Positions 36,931-50,071 of a stretch of DNA of 64,000 nucleotides are shown here, piece by piece. The DNA lies in assembly GCA_963995505.1 (NCBI GenBank), contig OZ023181.1, positions 8,655,487 through 8,719,486 of the forward strand, read 5' to 3'. The stretch is from Hypericum androsaemum. Lineage: Eukaryota; Streptophyta; Magnoliopsida; Malpighiales; Hypericaceae. Position 1 is the first letter of the stretch. The number at the start of each line of letters is the position of its first letter. Both the position numbers and the translations under genes were made by a program. Under the pieces are notes generated by a model. That model did not search any database. It was not told where the DNA came from and saw only the letters and a program-made list of their open reading frames with translations.

Positions 36931-37599
36931 CTAACTCCTATAATTATTGAGGAACCCGACTCATAGAAGGATTGCAGGCTTCGCTCCAGGTTGCAAAAAT
37001 GATCACTACGGCATATTTCTGTCACAGTTCACCAAGTTTTCAAGCGGAGGGCCAATCTTCAATGGTAAGGAATTCAAGTGACTTTCGGCTATCCGAGTGG
37101 GCCAAGAACACCAACATGCCAAATTTTTGTTTCTTTAACCCTAACTCTCATATTCACTTTACTTTACCTAATGCTATATCCCGCCTCACAGAAGGGGTGG
37201 GGGGGATTGTAAGTTGCAATAAAAGTAGATTTTGTATTGAGTTTAGAAGGAGCTCGAGAGCTTAACGAGTTCTCAGTGCAGGAGGGAGAATATGTCTTGG
37301 ATGAGGTATTAGAGGCAAGGCAGGCATGGGAGGCGACCACAGATGTGGTACCTATTCGCACCTAGAAGCGGCAAGCTAGGGCAGTCCTAACCGAGGAGCA
37401 ACATGTGGTTCAAGAGGTGAAAATAATTGATCTTGGAAAGAGGAAGAGTACTTTGGAGGCTACTTTGAGTGTTTGTGCTAGCAAGCACGTCTGCACTATT
37501 TTAGATGCTCAGGTTTCTTCTTTTGATCAGGTGGAAGCAAGTGGAAAGCCCTACCGGGAGTAATGATTATGGTTTGGTGGAACTGCCATAGGCTAGAAA

Positions 37600-40500
37600 A
37601 CCTATTGGCAGTTTAATAGTTACGCAGGTTGGTTCGGTCCTATCTAAAACCAGGCTTAGAGATGGGGAAGTAGAGAATTTATAATGACTGGGTTTTGAGT
37701 ATGGAGTTTATGTCTCGTGTCAAGGAATGAGCAGAGTGAATAGTGGCAGGATCATACTATTGTGTAGCCAGGATATGAATATTCATTTCATCATATTGGC
37801 ATTGAGGTTCATGATTCGTATCAGTAAAGGTTTATGGGTTTCTACTGATGGCCGTCTACGATGGACATGCACCTCTCTTGGTCTTTGTTTCAACAGTTAA
37901 AAGGACAGTTGACACTCTCATGGTTGTGTGGAGGTGACTTCAATGAGATTTTGCCTAATACTGAGAAAAGATGGGGCAATTTAATACCTAGAGAAGGTTA
38001 GATGCCTTTAATAAGCCAATCATAGAATGTAGTTTTACAGAATTGAGGCAATTAGTGCTAAAATTTATATGGGCTAATGGAAGGATCACATTAAGTGTAA
38101 GCTGGACAGAGTCCTTTCTATAATAGAATGGCTGGAGCTTTTCCCGCATTCTTGGGTAGAGCCTCGGCCTAGGCTTGGGTTAGACCATTGTCCCCTAGTT
38201 GGCTCTCTTAGAGTCGAGGATGGTAGACCCCCTCCTCATCGCTTTCATTTCAAAATGATATGGGAAAGGTATGGGGATATTGGGCAGGTCATTCGAAGTG
38301 GATGGGAGGTTTCGACTGATTCTGATTGGTTGTCCAGTGTGGCTTCATATGCAGAGCATTTGACAGGTTGAGACAAGGCTATTTTCAGGAATGTTCGAAG
38401 ATAAAAAGGGGAAATAGAGAGGCAAACTGGGGTTTTACAGGACAATAATTGACTTCAGACCGAAAGAGGTGATTGGAGGAGTTGACTAGACAGCGAGATG
38501 AATTGCTTTCTGGGGAAGAGGCAATGTGGGCTCAGTGATCACGAGTGGAATGCCTTTGCGACAAAGATCAGAATACAAAATTTTCCATCAGAAGTCTAAG
38601 AATCGAAGAGTTTGAAATCAGATCTTAGAGTTGTCGGGGCCAAATAGAGAAGGTGTGCAGGGTTGGACCGGGTTAGAGTGGATTTTTATAAGCTTTTATA
38701 CTAAATTGTTTATTTCTGAGGCTTTTTTACAAGTATCAGAAGTGACAAATTTGATGGAGAGGAGAGTGCAGATGGTGGCGTCATATACGAAGGAGGAGTT
38801 TTATCCAGCCCCATGCAAAATATTCCTGACAAAGTCCCTGAGCCTCGACGAATTATTCCCACTATTCTTTCATAAGCATTGGAGTACAGTAGGTCCTTTG
38901 GTAATGCGTACTACTCTCTCTGTGCTGAATGAGGGGACTGACCCATCTTTTATAAATAAAACTATCAAAGCTTTGATTCCTAAGGTTAAACGCCCATCTA
39001 CTTGCTTAGAATTCTACCCAATTAGTCTGTGTAACATGGTCATGAAAATTGTCACTAAGTCTATTGCGAATAAGTTGAAAGGCTTTTTGAATGACATTAT
39101 ACATGAGAGCCAGGGGGATTTCATGCAATCTTATTATGGATGAAGCTCATGTTGCTTTTGAATCATATCACTATCTAAAGAAAAAGATGTCGGGCACGTT
39201 AGTATGGTGTGCGTTAAAACTTGACTTACTGAAAGCATATGATAGGATAGAAAGGTAGTTCCTTGAGAAGATGTTATTGGCTTTCAGTTTATAGCTTTCT
39301 TTGGTGTGCATTAAAACTTGACTTGTTGAAAGTATATGATAGGATAGAATGGTAGTTCCTTGAGAAGATGTTGTTGGCTTTCGGTTTAGAGCTTTCTTTC
39401 ACTAACCTTGTCATGAGATGTGTGCACACAATCAAATATGTCGTGCAAGTTAATGGACAAGTGGGAGAATATTTTACTCTGAAAAGGAGATTACGGCAAG
39501 GGAACCCGCTATCTCCTTACTTATTTCTATTTTGTGTGGAGGGGTTAGCAGCCCTTATCAGGCGGGCGGAGGTTACTCAACAGGTTCACGGGTTACGAAT
39601 TATGAGGGTTGCACCATCCATCACCCATCTCTTATGTGCGGACAACTCTCTCTTATTTGCTAAAGCGATAGAAGAAGAGCTTCTGAATACTCTATCTCTA
39701 CTGGACAAATATTCTCGATCATCGAGGCAAAGAGTTAACTTACAGAAGAGCTCAATATATTTTAGCTAAAATATAAGTGAAGAGGGTCAAGTCAGGTTGT
39801 GTGCAGTTTTAGGGATGAGGAGAGGAGAAGAAGAAGATACCTAACTGGGCCTCCAAACCTTGGTAGGCCGCTCCTAAAGGCAAAATTTTGCTTTTATTGA
39901 AGATCGAATTATTTCTAAGATTCAGAACTGGAAGGAGCGATTACTCTCGAGGTCAGAGAGGAAAACTCTAATCAAGTCGATTCTCGTATTGGTTCCAAAT
40001 AATATAATGAGATGTTTCAAGCTTCCTATTGTGATATACAAGAGGATTGAAAGTAAGTTATGCAGATTTTACTGGGTTAGCAAGGACGGTCAGCGTAAGA
40101 TGTATTGGCGCAGTTGGATTAGGATGTGTCGATTAAAGGCAAAAGGTGGTTTAGGGTTCATGCGCTTATTATCTCCAATAGGGTCAAACTAGCTAAATAG
40201 GCATGGCGACTTCTATATATATCAGATTCTTTGCCACCAAGGGTACAAAAAATAAGATATTACCCTCGAGGAAATAACCTTAGAATGTTAGTTGAGTTCA
40301 GGCAGAGTTATATATGGAGAAGCATTTTAGATGGAGTAGCTCTCCTAGCTCCATAACTAGAATGGAGAGTCAGGAATGGCAACAAGGTTCGGATATGGAA
40401 TCATCAGTGGCTGGTAGGTTCGAACTTGGAGCATCCATGCTATATGTCTCCGGGTTCTGACTACTTTTAATTTGTCTATGAGCTATTAGTGGAAGGAACG

Positions 40501-41570
40501 AACGAGTGGGATATAGATTTGTTACAGGTACTCTTCGAGGAGGAGGATGTGAAGAGGATTGTTGCCTACCATTGAGTGTTAGATTACTGAAGGATGTTAT
40601 TTGTTGGAGGCAAAATAAGGATAGTCTCTAAATGGTACACTCAGGTTATTACATTGATCGACAGCTTTGGGGGGAAAATTGGAGTTAATAGGACTGTCGA
40701 TGCATGCAAGGGAAGTTTGGAAGTGTGTTTGGAAATTATTGCATCCTCTGCGAATTTATTCTTTTATGTGGCAGTTGTTGGATGGCAACTTGCCCTTTGG
40801 AGTTAATATTGCAAGAAGAGGAATGAAGGTGGATGTCCGCTGTCCATTTTGTGGGGGTCATGTGGAATCTGCATACATCTGTTCTTTGGATGTGTGATTG
40901 CTTTGTATCTTTGGGCTAGAGTATGGGTGTATATTCAAGATCTTCATGGTTTGTCACTTGTGCAGGCTTGTACACAACTTTTTGAGGTGCGGGATTCTAA
41001 AGAACGGGGCTGAAGAGTAGCTTGGCTTTGGCGTTTATGAAAGGTTTTAAATGAGATGGTATTGGGGAATGGATCACTGGATGAGGCTCAAGGGATTTTA
41101 GATATTGTTCATCATCTTTGGATGGATTATATTACCGCCAACGCTACATCACCGGTCACCAGTGCTAGGCAGTCGGAGTTGTGGCGACCCCCATTTGAGG
41201 GATGGTTTAAAATAAACATGGATGCTGGACTTGTTTCTTTCAGGGAAGGGCAAGTGGGTGTTGTAGTACGCGACAAGAGGGGACAATTTGTGACGGGCTT
41301 CTGGAGGCCTACGGCATGCTTACAGGATTGGAGCTCGGCAATGCTCTCGACCTAAGGTATTTTTCTTTAGAGTATGATTGTTTACCTCTTATGTAGGCTT
41401 TGAATAGACATATTTTTGATAGGAGCGATCTTGCATTACTGGTAACCGATTGCACCATTGCTGCTCGAACCTTTTTAGGTTGCCGCTTCTCTTTTGTCAA
41501 ACAAAATGGTTATAGGGCAGCTCACACTATGGCCAATCTATCTCTTGCTGCTGATCGTCGATTTTAGTTC
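37600..41570 (+). pseudogene. Degenerate LINE ORF2 (endonuclease, reverse transcriptase, RNase H)
   Basis: Fragments in changing frames give, in order: an AP-endonuclease block (LSWLCGGDFNEILPNTEKRW at about 37914); RT motifs (SLNEGTDPSFINKTIKALIP and PISLCNMVMKIVTKSIANKL near 38.9-39.1 kb, LRQGNPLSPYLF near 39.5 kb); a catalytic block that reads LLCADNSLLF where an active element has a Y/F-A-D-D box; a zf-RVT segment (VRCPFCGGHVES near 40.85 kb); and an RNase H start (WFKINMDAGLVSFREGQVGV near 41.2 kb). Many stops and frameshifts, a 97-bp internal duplication and the altered catalytic box show it is dead. Same strand as the LINE at 31.8-33.8 kb, but a separate copy. Confidence 0.85.
39206..39399 (+). 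repeat. 97-bp tandem duplication inside the LINE RT region
   Basis: Units 39206-39302 and 39303-39399 both run from GGTGTGC to AGCTTTCTTT, covering the LKLDLLKAYDRIE motif twice. Because 97 is not a multiple of three, the duplication shifts the frame. Confidence 0.9.
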
Positions 41571-41654
41571 TTCTCTTTCCCACCCCCGACGCTGACCGAA
41601 GTCTTGGAGGAGAATCGGATGCCACAGATATGACTGAAGGAGAGTTAAGGGTAC

Positions 41655-43019
41655 TGATGAGTATGGAAACACTCTATGATCTATGTATGTTTTAGAGTTA
41701 ATTTTTCAATATTTCTAGTATTTTTGTTTGGTATGTATTGATGTAGTGTTATTTATCGTGTATTATTTTTTTAGCATTGTTTTTGTGATTTTGATTGTGT
41801 TTCTTTCATATTTATTGCTAGAAGACTTTGCAGAGATGAGAGGAGATTATTGGTGCACCTTGGATCAAGTCAAAGGCGATTGGAGAAGGATGCCGCGTGA
41901 TAAGGACCTCAATGACATTGGCCGAAACTGACCCTGAATGACTCAAATGAAGATAACTTTCGCATACAAAGTCCGATGGAGACAAATGAGATGGCTCTGG
42001 AAAGAAGATATATGTGGCTACAACTTTATCTCTAATGGTGTTCTTTAAATTTGGAGTCCAAGAGGGGAAAAATCGAGTCCAAAATTTGGCTTTGAATTTG
42101 TCAACTAGCTATATTAATTGGGCCAGATTTCATAAACTATTTTGGGCCCATTTTGGCCTTGTCCAATGTTTTACATGATTGGAACTTTAGGAGTTGTGTA
42201 GTTAGTTTGAGTTTGAAATTTTTATATAAATAGCCTTCCTTGGCTTTCCTTGGAAGACGCTTTTAGATATTTTAGCAACGATCACTCACCAACTCCACTA
42301 ACTTTCTCTTTGGAAGAAAACTTGGCTCACCATTGTTGGAGCTATTTGAGAACTTGAATGAGAACTTGAATGAGAACTTTTGGAAGTTTGAAGATCATCA
42401 TGAGCTTTCTTTAACCCTTTCTTTTATGTTCATGCTTTACTTGCTTTGTTTAATAGATGTGTTTAGTTGTGTAGTTAATATATGTTAGTAGTTGATTAGT
42501 GAGTTTGGTGCATTGATGGCATCTACTTAGCCAATAGTTTAGTGGGGTTAAAATACTTAGGATTGTGAACTAGTTAGTGAGCTTAATACTTAATCTTGAT
42601 TGATCATCTTGATTATGAACTTGATTAATGCTAATCGCTGGGAAGGATTAGGAGTAATAGACCATTTAACTAGTTAATTAGTTATCTTTTGATGAGGAAT
42701 CTCATTAAGTGATTAGTTGTTCAAAAGGTGGTGATTATAATCGGTAATTAGTTAGATTAGAAGAATAATTAGTCACGGGAGTACTATTAGTTTTACTAAG
42801 CCTAATTAAAGATCGATTTAGACTAATTAGTCGCAGGAGCGTTGATTAGTTACTTTAGAAATACGCAGACCATAACATGAACTTAATAAATTCCATAGAC
42901 CATTTGATTATCTAGGTGTCATTGGTACTAAGCCCACTCTTTTCTTTATTGTTAAAATTATCATCTAACTTAGTCGTTGTAGTAACCAACTCGTGTTTAG
43001 AATTGACAAATCTGTAACC
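41655..43019. mobile_element. 1.37-kb insertion in the LINE 3' region, bounded by 18-bp direct repeats
   Basis: AAGGAGAGTTAAGGGTAC occurs at 41637-41654 and at 43020-43037. LINE-like sequence ends at the first copy and resumes after the second, where TACTGAGGCCAGTGGCTGCAACCTC resembles the 3' UTR of the upstream LINE at about 33.7 kb. The insert starts TGATGAGTATGG and carries a TATA-like TTATATAAATAG (about 42225) and no coding frame. It looks like an LTR promoter region, but an 18-bp duplication does not fit LTR integration (usually 5 bp), so its class is uncertain. Confidence 0.55.
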
Positions 43020-43037
43020 AAGGAGAGTTAAGGGTAC

Positions 43038-43518
43038 GAGGGGGCATGGTTGGGTTGTGGGAATTTTTTTTGTTTTACTTTGGGTTATTGGATGTATAAG
43101 GGGCAACTTGTAGTTCTCATGCTTATTTGTAGTGTTATCGCTAGTGCGCTCTTTTCCTGACTCCGATTTTTTTCGATTGGGGCAGGTTTTCTGGGGCAGG
43201 TTTTCTGGAGCAAGTTTTTACTGAGGCCAGTGGCTGCAACCTCATTCTTAGTGTGAGGGGAGAACTATGGGTTGGAGGGTAGTTTTATGTGGGTAATGTC
43301 CTCGTGCTATTGTACGGTGGACCTTAGGAAAGGTAGGTAGCGTAAGTTGTTGTTAGGTCCAGGAGGTAAGTGGTGAGACTATGTGAGTTCAATGCTCCTC
43401 TCGTACTGTTGTGCGTTTATAGTTTTAGATTTTTTTTATAGGTGATTCAGATGTGATTTCAAAGATATATCGTTTTGAATATTTGATTAATGAAATGAAA
43501 TTTTTAACCTTCAAAAAA
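43038..43518 (+). other. 3' UTR remnant of the second LINE
   Basis: This G/T-rich non-coding stretch shares ACTGAGGCCAGTGGCTGCAACCTC-like sequence with the 3' end of the LINE at 31770-33839. It ends in a short A-run near 43514-43519. No gene is visible. Confidence 0.5.
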
Positions 43519-43866
43519 TGTCAAATTCCCAATTCAGCCACAACAAGTCGCCGATTCCCAAGTGTCGGCATCCCCGACTCATAGAAGTTCCTTTGAAATC
43601 AAATCTGGTTATTTATTAGAATTGAGGTTATTGTTTTGAAGGTTGAAGGGACAAATCCAACATTTTTCCTAACATTTTCTCTAGTAATTATCAGCAATTA
43701 TTAGCCATTTCTTTGGTTGATCTCTTGTGTGTATTTTATTTTAATGTATTGATGACTCAATCAGAAGGAGATATCCATGGTTATAAGAAATTAAATGGGG
43801 CTGATATCCATAGCTTCAATGACCAATTTGCAGATATTTCCCATGGGAAGCTAAATTTAGAATGGA

Positions 43867-44450
43867 ACAATATTTTTAAAACCGATCCGAAAGGTGACAC
43901 GAAAATCTTAAAATTTTCGATTCACCTTGTCGAACCGGTAGGACCATAACTACTATTTTATTTTCATATTATTAAATAAGATTTAATAAATTTCATTTAG
44001 TAGTAAAAAAATAATAAAATAAGAAATAAGTTCAAATATTTAGCAACTTTGTTATACAATTTATCCAAACAAAGTCTTCAAACATGAATTAAACAAGTCT
44101 ACAAGTACAAGAAGATGATTATACAAGTTTTCTTGTGCGACATACTAATCCAATTCGTTTGACTTAGTTGACATATTATCGCGCATTGTTAAAAAGATAA
44201 GTTTGTTGTGATCCATAAGTGATGTACAAGCTCTGACCGTAGAAGTTGAAGCTTTGTTTAAATTTGATAAAATAGAAAAAATACTAATTTTTTTATCCAG
44301 GCGAACTGGGTCACCCGGAAGCACCTACTAGGTGGTCCTACCAAATTTTGGCCGGTCGAACCACTTTTCGGATTTTATGCAAAAATTGACCCAGATTTAA
44401 TTCTGGGTAGTGGTCCGACCACTAGCCGGACTGTAGTTTTTAAAACATTG
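43867..44450. mobile_element. TIR element (hAT-like MITE), 584 bp
   Basis: The left end ACAATATTTTTAAAACCG and the reverse complement of the right end (CAATGTTTTAAAAACTAC) pair. The flanks GAATGGA at 43860-43866 and 44451-44457 are a perfect 7-bp duplication (7 of 8 if extended). There is no coding capacity. Its ends match the family at 10203 and 34814. Confidence 0.65.
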
Positions 44451-44669
44451 GAATGGACAGCCCGTCAACTCTTACCTTGTTAGACATTTTCAGATATGAA
44501 TTTTGCCCAAATCATTAATTCTAAAAAAGATAATGGTAAATTTTTTTTAAAGAAAATAATGATAAAGATCTCAATACACCCTATAAAGAGATAAAAAAAT
44601 CTAGGTCATTAACTTCGGTTCCCTGTCGATCGCTAAGTGAGAACCATAAAACCAGCTGCATCAGCAACC

Positions 44670-45513
44670 TGTTGGGTTGAATGCATATTTAATGCATTTG
44701 GCCTGAATTGGAATGGCCCGAATTGGAAAGGCCTAAGTGGAAGGCCCAAAGTCAAGTTAAGGAGAGGATGTGTACCACATTGAATAGAGCAAGGAGGATT
44801 CCCTTGTTTATAAGGAATTCCTCTCCTTACCTCTCAACTTGATTGACTACCCAAAGGGTGACCCACCGCTAGCTGTGAGGAAGGTGCGAAGCACCGTCCG
44901 AGCACGAGCACGAGCACGAGGACGCGCACGCGCGTGTGCGTGTGCGCGTGGCGCATTGGACGCAGGTCGCAATGGACGCTTTGTGGCACACTTGGCACTT
45001 CGCACGTGCGCATCGTCTGGAGGAGCCTTAAGTATTTTGCTCGGGTCCGGAGAGAGTTGCGCAGATACCGAAGTGACAAGGAGTTGCGAGCACCTTCCAG
45101 GATGGCCACCGAAGAGGCACGAAGGGCTGGAATATCCAGGAGACTTCCAGAAGGCCGAAGGGTTGCGAGATCCCTCGCGAAAGGGCGCCAACACAGTCTG
45201 GGCGCGCCTCGAAGGATCCAGAAGCCAACGAAGGGCCACGAGCATGCCTGGAAGGATCCAGAAGCCACCGAAGGGCCACGAGCGCAGCCAGCCAGCCTGC
45301 TGGATGAATGGATGCATTTCTTTGGGGTGGCTACTTCCCTGCCTCCTTCAGCCTATAAATAGGCCTGCCCCCTTGCCATTCTCCTCATCCCAGCAGCAAG
45401 TGTATTCTCCATCATTGTTGTCTTCTTCTCTCCCCTGTTCTTCACTTACAAGAGTCCGAAAGTTGTGGGGTATATAAGGGTTCGCCCGAAAGTTTTGAGA
45501 TACGTGTGCAACA
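44670..45513 (+). repeat. Copia-1 5' LTR
   Basis: The repeat runs from TGTTGGG to GCAACA. It contains tandem CGAGCA/ACGAGC units near 44900-44930, duplicated AAGGGCCACGAGC segments near 45230-45290, and a TATAAATA box at about 45353. The large open frames across it on both strands come from the GC-rich repeats and are not genes. Confidence 0.9.
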
Positions 45514-45702
45514 TTCTTGGAAATGGCCGAACAGTCGTTGTATCTTGGAGACGATTGCCGTTACCCGTACCGCACTGAAATATACGGGGCAATCTCTTCT
45601 TACGGAGAAAGTGTCCAACACTTGCCTCGACTGCCGTAGATCCTAATCAAGTAGACCAACCTCCGCAAACAACAATCGTAAGACGAGATTGTTTACTTGA
45701 AG

Positions 45703-46375
45703 ATGGCATCGGCAAGCACCATACCAATGCTAGCGGTCCCGGGAACTGTCCACGCCGAAAGGCCGGCTAAGTTCAACGGTACCGAGTTCAAGAGGTGGCA
45801 ACAGAAGATGACATTCTATCTGACCACGCTCAACCTAGTTCAGCTCCTGAAAGAGGAAGCATCGAAGATAGCAGAAAACGAGACTGATCAACAGAAGATC
45901 AATGCTCTCGACGCGTGGAGTCAAAGCGACTTTCTGTGCCGGAACTACGTCCTGAATGGACTAGACGACACGCTCTACAATGTCTATACGAAAGCCAAAA
46001 CCGCTAAGGAGCTGTGGAGTTCACTCGAGAAGAAGTACAAAACGGAGGATGCCGAGATGAAGAAATTCATCGTCGGACGATTCCTCGACTTCAAGATGGT
46101 GGACTCCAAGAAGGTATACAACTCAGCGAGTCCTTCGAAGTAGCTGCGATGATCGAGAAGCTCCCCCCGCTCTGGAAGGATTTCAAGAGCTACCTCAAGC
46201 ACAAGAGGAAGGACATGGGCCTAGAAGACCTAATCGTGAGACTTAGGATCGAGGAAGATAACCAAAAGTCCAAAGTCAAGCAAGGCAAGGCCAACTCTGA
46301 GACCGCCGTGCACCTCGCTGAGAGAAAAGGTGGCAAGAAGAGGAAGAAGTCTGGGGATAAGCAAGAGAAGTAAGA
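45703..46375 (+). pseudogene. Copia-1 gag, interrupted
   Basis: The ATG at 45703 opens [20 protein letters not shown] and [20 protein letters not shown], a UBN2-type copia gag. The frame stops at 46141-46143. Gag sequence resumes in another frame with [20 protein letters not shown] and KDMGLEDLIVRLRIEEDNQK. The join lacks the segment normally found between VDSKKV and SESFEV, so a small deletion has shifted the frame. Downstream, at about 46410-46460, the zinc knuckle reads CYNCGKPGYMAKDYR followed by a stop. The knuckle His and last Cys are both replaced by Tyr. Confidence 0.85.
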
Positions 46376-46511
46376 GCCCAAGAAGAAAAAGAACAAGAAG
46401 ATCAAGGGCGACTGCTATAACTGCGGCAAACCCGGATACATGGCTAAGGACTATCGCTAGCCGAAGAAGGACGACCAAGGAAAGGCTAACCTGGCTGAAG
46501 ACTTATCCCAG

Positions 46512-49500
46512 ATGGATCTGTCAGCCGTGGTGTTTGAAGCCAACCTGGTAGATAATCTGAGAGAGTGGTTCGTGGACACAGGAGCTACCCGCCATATCTG
46601 CTCGGATAAGGAGATGTTCTCGAGCTATATCCCGATCACCGACCAAAAGCTGTTCATGGGAAACTCTGCAACGTCCAAGATCGTCGGTCTGGGTAAGGTG
46701 GTCCTGAAGCTGACCTCAGGAAAGGAGCTGACCCTCAAGGATGTGCTGCATGTCCTGGACATCCGCAAGAACGTAGTTTCTGGCTCACTGTTAAGAAAAG
46801 CCGGTCTTAAGCTTGTATTTGAGGCTGATAAGTTTGTACTGACCAAAGCGGGTCAATTCATAGGAAAGGGTTATCTAGAAAAGGGGCTGTTTAAGATAAA
46901 TGTAATAACTGTACATCGCACCTTTAACGGTGAAAATAAAGTTAACGCTTCTTCTTACTTGGCCGAGTGCTCTAATTTATGGCATGGTAGATTAGGACAC
47001 ATAAATTTAAACTCGCTAAGAAAGTTAGTAAGTTTAAATTTATTACCGAATCTAGAGTTCAACCCATCCGATAAATGTGAAGTATGTGTGGAGGCTAAAA
47101 TGACCAAAGCACCTTTTCATTCGGTAGAAAGAAGTACGACGGCTTTAGAGTTAATTCATACGGACACTTGCGATATAAAACACGTGCAAACTAAAGGCGG
47201 GAAGAAATACTTCATCACGTTTATCGATGACTGCACGAGATACTGTTACGTATATCTCCTAAAGGGCAAAGACGAAGCTCTTGATGCCTTTAAGAGATAT
47301 AAGAATGAGGTTGAAAATTAACTCAGCGTGAAAATCAAAATGATCCGAAGTGATCGAGGGGGAGAATATGTAGCTCCGTTTGAGGAACTCTGTCAAGAAC
47401 ATGGCATTATTCATCAGACGACTGCTCCATACTCACCTCAATCGAATGGCGTAGCAGAACGCAAAAATTGAACTCTTAAGGAGATGATGAACGCTATGTT
47501 AATTAGCTCGAGCTTACCCCAGAACATGTGGGGGGAAGCTGTGCTCTCAGTTAACCACATTCTAAACAAGTTGCCACACAAGAAAAGGGATAAAACCCCA
47601 TATGAGCTATGGAAAGGAAGGAAGCCTTCCTACGGTTACCTTAAAGTGTGGGGGTGCCTAGCAAAAGTCGAAGCACCTAAACCTAAGCAGGTGAGAATAG
47701 GGCCCACGACCATTGATTGCATCTTTATCGAATATGCGCAAAATAGTAGTGCTTATCGATTTTTGGTGTATAAATTTGAAAACCCTGAGATAAACGCAGG
47801 AATGGTCATCGAATCAAGGAATGCAACGTTCTTTGAGAATAGCTTTCCTAATAAAGAAAGAAAGGAAGGAAGTCCAAAGAAAAGGGCTCACGAAACTACG
47901 CAAGGGTCAAATCAGAAAGATGATGAACCTAGACATATTAAACCGACGAAGGTAACCAAATCCTTTGGTCCGGATTATCTAACCTGTGCGTTAGAAGATG
48001 AACCCAGGATAATCCAAGAGGCATTGTCCAGTCCAGATGCTCCTCTCTGGAAGGAAGCTATCAATAGTGAGATAGAATTCATTATGCAAAACCACACGTG
48101 GGAAATCGTGGATCTCCCACCGGGCTGCAAACCTTTGGGATGCATGTGGATCCTAAAAAGGAAATACAAAGCTGATGGATCAATCGATAAATACAAAGCT
48201 CGATTGGTAGCTAAGGGGTTCAAACAGAAGGAGGGATATGATTTCTTTGACACGTATTCACCGGTCACAAGAATTACATCAATTAGAGTACTCATAGTTG
48301 TTGCGACACTCTATAACCTCGAGATCCACCAAATGGACGTAAAAACAGCTTTCCTAAATGGAGAACTAGAAGAGGAGATATACATGGAGCAACCTGAAGG
48401 GTTTGTGGCTCCTGGTCAAGAGCATAAAGTGTGTCGGCTACTATACGGGCTAAAACAAGTACCAAAACAGTGGCACGAGAAATTTGACAGGACAATGCTG
48501 TCAAATGAATTTAAGATCAATGAGTGCGATAAATGTGTTTACATTAAGGGCACACCTGAAGGTTACATAATTGTATGTCTCTACGTAGATGACTTACTAA
48601 TTATGGGAAGCAATAAAGAGGTTATTGTGAAAACTAAGAACATGTTAAAGAACCACTTTGACATGAAAGATATGGGTCTCGCAGACGTCATACTAGGGAT
48701 AAAAATCTCTAGGAAAGCTGGTGAAATTATCTTGACGCAATCCCACTACGTGGAAAGCGTGCTCAAGAAATTTGAAGCTTTTGACAAACCTCCGGTTAAG
48801 ACTCCAGTAGATTTGAATTTACACTTAGCCAAGAATCGAGGAGACCCAGTATCTCAACTGAGGTATGCGCAGATTATCAGGAGCTTGATGTATTTAACAA
48901 ACTACATACGTCCTGATATTGCGTACTCAGTTAGTAAGCTTAGTAGATTCATAAGTAATCCAGGGAAGGATCACTGGCTAGCGCTAGAAAGGGTTTTACG
49001 GTACTTAAAACATACCATAAACTATGGCATACATTATGCTAAATATCCAGCTGTATTAGAAGGATACAGTGACGCAAACTGGATATCAGATACTAAGGAC
49101 TCTAAATCTACGAGTGGATACGTATTCACCATAGGAGGAGGAGCTGTGTCTTGGAAATCCTCTAAACAAACGTGCATAGCTCAATCCACTATGGAGTCAG
49201 AGTTTATAGTACTAGACAAAGCTGGGGAAGAAGCTGAATGGCTCAGAAACTTCCTAGAGGATATTCCGTGCTGGAGCAAACCGGTGTCTCCCGTATTGAT
49301 ACATTATTATAGCATGTCTGCAATCGGGAGAGCACAAAGTACAATGTACAACGGAAAATCTCGACATATCCGTCGGAGACACAATACCGTTAGACAGTTG
49401 ATCTCTAGTGGGGTGATCACCATTAATTACGTAAAGTCCAAGGACAACTTACCTGATCCTTTTACGAAAGAAATCAATAGAGATCAAATGTACAACGCAG

Positions 49501-49532
49501 TAAGGGAAATGGGATTAAAATCCATACACTAA
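46512..49532 (+). pseudogene. Copia-1 pol (protease, integrase, RT, RNase H), two in-frame stops
   Basis: One frame covers the whole region. Protease: [14 protein letters not shown], with the catalytic DTG. GAG-pre-integrase: [17 protein letters not shown], and C-x2-C in CEVC. The integrase core starts HTDTCDI and [16 protein letters not shown] at 47319-47321 and a TGA at 47469-47471 interrupt the integrase. The second part (47484-49532) holds the integrase end, then RT with [38 protein letters not shown] and an intact YVDD box, and RNase H with [21 protein letters not shown] and the final NLPDPFTK. The RT/RNase H part is uninterrupted. The stops look like point changes. Confidence 0.92.
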
Positions 49533-50071
49533 AGAATGTCCATAGCGGTAACTCAACCATGACGAGTGGAGATCCCACAAACTTGGTTCAATGAGACAAC
49601 TAAGTTATGGAGGGTTCAGTTAATCACCTGGAACCTATCTCATTCTCAGAAGCTGCACAGGTATTAACCTGCAGAGGTGTGGTAAGGTTAAGCATTACAC
49701 TTTTAATTATTCCTATACCTTGATAAAGGTGGAGTATGCAAGGATATTCCTGATAGGAGATCACCTATGTAAGTATGAAGTGAGGCCGCTTCAAATGGGA
49801 AAAAACTTATGAATCCAAGAAATAGTCCATGGCCGAAACGGACACAACGTGAGAACCCAAATATACTAGGGTTATTATTGTGTAAATGTTATTGTCTTGG
49901 TTTACGACAAAAGCTGACAGTTCAAGACACGTTCACCGAGCAGCGAGTAAATTTGATAACATATTACTAGAGAAGGTTCAAAGCCGCAAGCTACCTGTCT
50001 CGATGCAATAATAACACGTCAGAACTTTCGATTAGAGTCTGCATGCATTAATCATCATTCATGTGGAGGAT
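49533..50071 (+). other. Copia-1 3' untranslated region with polypurine tract
   Basis: There is no frame after the pol stop. The region ends in ATGTGGAGGAT next to the TGTTGGG of the 3' LTR, which fits a polypurine tract. Confidence 0.7.

Noticed and set aside
44839..45477. Large overlapping open frames on both strands (up to 212 codons), repeated at 50226-50758
   Set aside because: They lie inside the two copia-1 LTRs, are made of GC-rich tandem repeats and have no domain.
45514..45702. A Met-tRNA primer-binding site for copia-1
   Set aside because: No TGGTATCAGAGC-like sequence follows the 5' LTR; the primer used by this element could not be identified by eye.
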